The notes under the pieces are model-generated. The model worked only from the letters and a program-made list of their open reading frames with translations. It did not search any database and was not told where the DNA came from. Source: Thiobaca trueperi (GTDB lineage: Bacteria > Pseudomonadota > Gammaproteobacteria > Chromatiales > Chromatiaceae). From it: DNA of 64,000 nt. The position numbers were made by a program, and so were the translations under genes. Positions 60,701 through 64,000 of this stretch are shown one piece after another; positions within the stretch are counted from its first letter, which is position 1; every line of letters starts with the position of its first letter. The stretch spans positions 452,447 to 516,446 of the forward strand of contig NZ_SMAO01000004.1 of NCBI RefSeq assembly GCF_004342175.1. The letters are read 5' to 3'.

Positions 60701-60795
60701 GACGAGACCTGAGCTTGTGGGTGAAAATCCGCCCGGACACTGGCGATGCAGGCAACGGCCCTGCCAATGTCCAGGCGCAGTTTATCCCAAAACAT
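57715..60795 (-). CDS. Soluble multi-PAS histidine kinase with GAF domain
   Basis: About 1026 residues. The N-terminal GAF-like domain (about 75-240 from MFWDKLRL) is followed by four PAS/PAC repeats that resemble one another; EQRFAKAFRSSPAPMLITTI and EERFAKAFRSSPALTVISTL show internal duplication. The kinase core has a phosphoacceptor in AGLAHELNTPLGNARM, the N box QVIANLISNSLTHA, DNGSGIPDA and GQGGSGLGLYIVYN. There is no REC or Hpt and no response regulator next to it, so its target is unknown. The ATG at 60795 overlaps the end of the CheW-like gene by 14 bp; an alternative start is ATG 60642. Last gene after the MCP and CheW-like genes on the same strand, so it may take chemoreceptor-linked input. 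Confidence 0.88.
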   Translation of the reverse strand: MFWDKLRLDIGRAVACIASVRADFHPQAQVSSLPRQSGGGDRSAAGTASTQMDIDITDRRAAKTRQRRIESERRRRDQGRFLETLDRISRILTGRVHDAGLITELAAAILDIFKADRVFFLHPCDPDAATFRIRIEVTRPEWPGVFADREVGPDGVEFVPDDAFRMHLRQALSRRWPLTIQCADASAMGRHYGVQSQLSAVLYPQADQPWQLSLQQCGAPRQWTDAEQRLFQTIAERVGEALSGHLLLQRLQSSEQRFAKAFRSSPAPMLITTINEGRILDANERWLDLLEAERERLIGRTTLELDIWVDPEQRARMVAQLRATGPFQNLPIRIRSCRGNLREVLWSTEIIRFGDEEVLLSSIHDLTEQRRTERVLRLTRAAIDRSRIGFYWLSTGGQVVDVNQAAADSLGYSREELIGLHVWDFDPNYGPDMSDEIWSAIRRLKSIAFESSHRRKDGTIFPIEGATDHICMDDDEYAFTFVRDISDRKAAEAELRASEERFAKAFRSSPALTVISTLDEGRFIDANDRWLDAMGYRREEVIGRTSQDIALWVDADERTRLVSILKTRGSLRDVPVRIRGKTGAEFDHLWSAEILSLSGQSVMLSAVQDITERKRTDQALRLAQFCILHASDAVFWITPEARFIYVNDQACSSLGYARDELLNMSVWDIDPDFSPQRWPEHWEKTRRLKKHGLETRHQRRDGVIFPVEVVVNYVEYEGQEYDFAFVRDISERRQTEEQLARYREHLEELVAQRTTALEAANAHLQQAMTQLVQAEKLAALGSLVAGLAHELNTPLGNARMVASTLDEWLSEATDAVHAGALRRSQLIDLIDRGREAAGLIDRNTARAADLINHFKEMAIDQTSMRRRRFSLRQTVEEALITLGPTLKRTAHQIAIKIPTDLELDSYPGPLEQVIANLISNSLTHAFAGMDAGSIEITAHAEGSEHIAMIYRDNGSGIPDALQNRIFEPFFTTRLGQGGSGLGLYIVYNLVTGVLGGNIRVESRESQGTTFLFNLSCSAPQQPAVMA

Positions 60796-61360
60796 CCACA
60801 GCGTCCGGCGCGGCGCGCGCCGCCGCCTTTGCCAATGCCTCAACCGGGTCGGCCAGGAGCATGAGTCCGTCGGTGCCGAGGACGCGCGCGACATCGATCA
60901 GAATCACGAAGCCGCCATTGACCTTGCCCATGCCACGGATGAAATCGGTCCTGACCCCGGCACCGAAGGCCGGCGCGGGCTCGATCTCGTCGGCGGCGAT
61001 CTCCAGCACGGCGGACACGCTGTCAACCAGGATGCCCACGTCCTGGATGGCGGCCTGTTCGCCGATCTCAACGATGATGATGCAACTGCGCCGGCCCACC
61101 TCGGCCAGTCGGCCATGGAAGCGGGCCGCGAGATCGACGACCGGCACCACTGCGCCGCGCAGGTTGATCACCCCCCGGATGAAATCAGGCATCATCGGTA
61201 CGCCGGACACCGCGCCGTACTGGATGATTTCCTTGATCGCCAGGATGCCGATTCCATACATCTGGCCGGACACGGTGAAGGTCAGGTACTGATCGGCCTC
61301 GGCAGCGCCCCGCTGCCTGGGCCCGGATCGGCCGGCATCAAGTCTTTGGATCTGTTCCAT
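60782..61360 (-). CDS. CheW-like chemotaxis adaptor
   Basis: 192 residues with the CheW fold: EADQYLTFTVSGQMYGIGIL, the loop IIQYGAVSGVPMMPDFIRGVINLRGAVVPVVDL and the C-terminal DFIRGMGKVNGGFVILIDVARVL. It couples chemoreceptors to the kinase CheA at the membrane array. The ATG at 61360 has AGAGGA 6 nt upstream; the frame extends to a TTG at 61375. It follows the chemoreceptor gene by 11 bp and overlaps the multi-PAS kinase gene. An Ala-rich tail of about 25 residues is unusual. No cheA is in the window. Confidence 0.92.
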   Translation of the reverse strand: MEQIQRLDAGRSGPRQRGAAEADQYLTFTVSGQMYGIGILAIKEIIQYGAVSGVPMMPDFIRGVINLRGAVVPVVDLAARFHGRLAEVGRRSCIIIVEIGEQAAIQDVGILVDSVSAVLEIAADEIEPAPAFGAGVRTDFIRGMGKVNGGFVILIDVARVLGTDGLMLLADPVEALAKAAARAAPDAVDVLG

Positions 61361-61371
61361 GGTCGTTCCTC

Positions 61372-63570
61372 TCAAAAGGTCACGAATTCGGAATCGGGAA
61401 GTGGCCGGCCAAGGGTCAGCCGCTTCCTGTCGGTCCCGCTGACCAGGACTTTGGCGCTGCCAATGGACGGGCGGGTCGGCGCGGCGAGCCGCGCCGGGGC
61501 CGATTCACCACCGGTCTTGAAGAAGCTCATCATCCGCTGAAGCTGCTCGGCCTGACCGCTCATTTCCTCAGCCGTGGCAGCCAGTTCTTCCGACGCCGAG
61601 GCGTTCTGCTGGGTCGCCTGACTGAGCTGAGACACGGCGCCGTTGATCTGGCTCACGCCGCTCGACTGCTCGGTCGAAGCGGCGGCGATTTCCTGCACCA
61701 GATCGGAGGTCTTGGTGATGGCCGGCACGATGGCATCCAGCAGACGCCCGGCCTTCTCCGCCAGTTCGACGCTGGAGCCGGCGACCTCGCCGATCTCCTG
61801 CGCCGCCACCTGACTGCGCTCGGCCAGTTTGCGAACCTCGGCAGCGACCACCGCGAAGCCCTTGCCGTGCTCACCGGCACGGGCGGCCTCGATGGCGGCA
61901 TTGAGCGCCAGCAGATTGGTCTGATAGGCGATGTCGTCGATGATGCCGATCTTCTGCGCAATCTGTTTCATCGCCGCGACCGTCTCGCGCACCGCCACGC
62001 CACCCTCGGCGGCCTCCTTCGCCGCTTTCGCCGCCATGCCGTCGGTGACGGAGGCGTTCTCGGTGTTCTGCGCAACGGATGCCGCCATCTGCTCCATTGA
62101 GGCGGAGGTTTCTTCCACGCTGGCGGCCTGCTCGGTGGCCCCCTGCGAGAGCGTCTGCGCGGTCATGCTCACCTGATCGGCGGCTGAGGTCAGATCGTCG
62201 GCGGTGGCGCGCACATCGCGCATGGTCTGCGCCAGCTTCTCGACCGTGTTGTTGAGTGTGTTGCGCAGTTCCTCCAGTTGTCCCTGATAGCTCGTCTTGA
62301 TCGTCTCCGATAACTGTCCGTCTTCCATCAGCTTCAGAACGCGCATGACCTCGTTGACCGGGCCGATGACGGCGTCCAGGGTGCCGTTGATCCCCTCGAC
62401 GATGCGCCGGAAATCGCCCTGGTGCTGGCTGGCGTCGGCGCGGATGTCGAGTTGGCCGCGTAGCGCGCCATCGGACAGGGTCCGGGTGTCGGCGATGAGC
62501 GCCTTGATGTTGCCGCGCACCTGCTCGATGGTCTCGTTGATGAAGGCCTTCTTGCCGGGGAAAGCCGCCAGCGGCGCATCCATGTTGCCCTCGCCGAATT
62601 CCCTGACGCAGCCGATGGAGTCCCGATAGACCGCGATATGGCCAGCGGCCATCTGATTGGCGCCCTCGGCCATAGCCCGGAAGGAACCGCTGAAGCGGGA
62701 GGCATCGATCCGCACGTCGATGTCGCCCTTGTCGTGCTCGACGGACATGCGGCTCATCTCCTCAATAACCTGATTGATGGTCGCCGACATCGTCTTCATC
62801 GCCGCCATCAGACTGCTGCTGTCGCCGGGTTTGAGATCGATCCGCGAGCTGAGATCGCCGGCCGCGATCTTGTTGGCGACCTCGGCGGCAAAATCGGGCT
62901 CACCGCCCAGTTGTTGGAGCAGGTTGCGGGTGATGGCGACGCCGATGAAGGTAACTGTGACCAGGGTCAGGGCGAGAATGATCAGCGCCAGGTTGGCGGC
63001 GTCGCTGCGGACCTTGAGCGCCAGATCGGCGGCCTTCTTGGCCTGACTGACGTTGTAGTCAAAATGCTCGTCGATTTTAGCGCCCAGTTCTCTGGCGAGA
63101 CTGGCATTCTGTTCAGCCAGCTTGTGTGCCGCCTCTTTGTTGTTGGCGCGCGACTGGATCAAAACGGGTTCGAGTACGGCGAGGTATTTGGTGAACAGTT
63201 CCTGCTCCTGACGAAGCAGGGCACCGTCGGCCTCGTCCGAGATCGTGGCCTCGTAGGCGCGCATCGCTTCCTCGATCTTGCCCCGACTCTGGGTGATGGT
63301 CTGTTCCACTTCTTCCATCCGGGCGGGATCCTCAGTAATGATGTGACGATACGTCCGAAGCCGCAGATTCAAGAAGTCAGCGCGCAGATTGCCGAGCGTG
63401 ACCAGGCTGGGCACCGACTTGACGGTGCTGTAGTTGGCGGCCTCGAAGACCTTGCCCATCTGCTGGTGGCTGAAGAAGGCGAGCAGACCGATGCCGAGCA
63501 GGGCGGCACCGACAAGGAGGGCCATTTTGCGGGCGACGGTCATTTTTCTGGAAAGGGAGAGTGTCATCAT
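61372..63570 (-). CDS. Methyl-accepting chemotaxis protein
   Basis: 732 residues. TM1 ([18 protein letters not shown]) is followed by a helical periplasmic four-helix-bundle sensor (about 40-190) and TM2 ([19 protein letters not shown]). HAMP-type segments follow ([20 protein letters not shown] and at least one more, [11 protein letters not shown]). The cytoplasmic signalling hairpin contains the highly conserved tip [20 protein letters not shown] with Gln/Glu-rich methylation helices on either side. A tail of about 50 residues ends in [10 protein letters not shown], with no CheR-docking NWETF-like pentapeptide. First gene of the unit with the CheW-like gene. The ligand is unknown. Confidence 0.94.
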   Translation of the reverse strand: MMTLSLSRKMTVARKMALLVGAALLGIGLLAFFSHQQMGKVFEAANYSTVKSVPSLVTLGNLRADFLNLRLRTYRHIITEDPARMEEVEQTITQSRGKIEEAMRAYEATISDEADGALLRQEQELFTKYLAVLEPVLIQSRANNKEAAHKLAEQNASLARELGAKIDEHFDYNVSQAKKAADLALKVRSDAANLALIILALTLVTVTFIGVAITRNLLQQLGGEPDFAAEVANKIAAGDLSSRIDLKPGDSSSLMAAMKTMSATINQVIEEMSRMSVEHDKGDIDVRIDASRFSGSFRAMAEGANQMAAGHIAVYRDSIGCVREFGEGNMDAPLAAFPGKKAFINETIEQVRGNIKALIADTRTLSDGALRGQLDIRADASQHQGDFRRIVEGINGTLDAVIGPVNEVMRVLKLMEDGQLSETIKTSYQGQLEELRNTLNNTVEKLAQTMRDVRATADDLTSAADQVSMTAQTLSQGATEQAASVEETSASMEQMAASVAQNTENASVTDGMAAKAAKEAAEGGVAVRETVAAMKQIAQKIGIIDDIAYQTNLLALNAAIEAARAGEHGKGFAVVAAEVRKLAERSQVAAQEIGEVAGSSVELAEKAGRLLDAIVPAITKTSDLVQEIAAASTEQSSGVSQINGAVSQLSQATQQNASASEELAATAEEMSGQAEQLQRMMSFFKTGGESAPARLAAPTRPSIGSAKVLVSGTDRKRLTLGRPLPDSEFVTF

Positions 63571-63795
63571 GAATGTCCTGGGTGCTTGGATTCGGCGAAG
63601 ACTGATTTGGCACGGGCTGATCCGGAATCTGGCATGCCCGCTACCGTCGAAAAGACCTCCTGTTAAACCGCGCCTGAAACGGTATGTGATCGTTGATGAT
63701 CGAGTCGGACTTGGCAGAATCGACGACTGTTCGAGCCGGCGTAAAGGACACGCGCGACTGTTCGGATCGGGCTGTTGCCATGAGCTGTTCCTCTT

Positions 63796-64000
63796 TCAAA
63801 AACGAATGAATTCAGGCATCAGCGAGGATTTGGCGGTCAATGCCTTGACGCCGGATGTGGAGATGGTCTTGCTGTCGGGGCGTGTCTGCCGCCTCGGCGC
63901 GGTTTCCTGCCGCCGGGCCGATTCGCCACCGGTCTTGAAGAAACTCATCATCTGCTGAAGCTGCCCGGCCTGACCGCTCATTTCCTCAGCCGTGGCGGCC
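63796..64000 (-). CDS. Second methyl-accepting chemotaxis protein, C-terminal end only
   Basis: The last 68 codons of a chemoreceptor that continues beyond the right edge. [20 protein letters not shown] and FKTGGESA are almost identical to the end of the MCP at 61372-63570 ([20 protein letters not shown]). The tail then differs and ends in SLMPEFIRF. The two are tandem paralogues, 225 bp apart. The gap between them (63571-63795) shows no gene. Confidence 0.88.
   Translation of the reverse strand, partial: AATAEEMSGQAGQLQQMMSFFKTGGESARRQETAPRRQTRPDSKTISTSGVKALTAKSSLMPEFIRF

Overview
The window is GC-rich DNA from a Gram-negative bacterium. The RND pump, IleS, the B12-dependent MetH, DUF1415, and the mass of PAS, GGDEF, EAL and HD-GYP signalling proteins point to a gammaproteobacterium. 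Purple sulfur bacteria (Chromatiaceae, for example Allochromatium or Thiocystis types) are my best guess. That guess comes from overall protein resemblance, because no phototrophy or sulfur-oxidation gene lies here. No rRNA, tRNA, CRISPR array or intact insertion sequence was found.

Layout. (1) 1-3078: the inner-membrane subunit of an RND efflux pump, cut by the window edge. (2) 3477-5815: an AT-richer accessory block. It holds a stand-alone colicin E3-type ribosome-inactivating RNase, a small acidic putative antitoxin and an ImmA/IrrE metallopeptidase in overlapping frames. A foldable integron attC-like site follows, then an unrecognised gene. (3) 5828-7826: an Rpn/PD-(D/E)XK nuclease-family gene between copies of a hairpin repeat, then a GNAT/DUF1778 toxin-antitoxin pair with a palindromic operator. 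(4) 7964-13712, minus strand: a translationally coupled exopolysaccharide operon, with a GH18-like/NodB deacetylase/GT2 synthase fusion, a GH26-like hydrolase and a second barrel hydrolase. (5) 13816-21066: DUF1415, a lipoprotein, an Rpn gene relic, a phytase-like periplasmic esterase behind a possible Pho box, a homocysteine-forming sulfhydrylase, a CoA-binding protein and a DASS transporter.

(6) 21089-41636 is a signalling island: three hybrid sensor kinases, a CHASE4-PAS-GAF-GGDEF-EAL protein, a cNMP-domain kinase with its coupled response regulator, an HD-GYP phosphodiesterase and agmatine deiminase. Two of the hybrid kinases share a nearly identical 900-bp N-terminal segment. (7) 42014-52359: ileS, then a two-gene unit (HEPN-like protein plus a large ATPase with a variant KGGVGR P-loop and a second P-loop), a Cys-rich small-domain protein and metH. 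Long inverted repeats of one family stand before ileS and metH. (8) 52435-64000, minus strand: a hybrid kinase coupled to a GGDEF-EAL-CZB protein, a multi-PAS kinase, a CheW-like adaptor, a chemoreceptor, and the tail of a second, closely related chemoreceptor.

The two strongest candidates for undescribed systems are the ribotoxin/antitoxin/peptidase operon beside the attC site (3477-5064) and the HEPN-like/KGGVGR-ATPase pair behind ileS (44856-48061).
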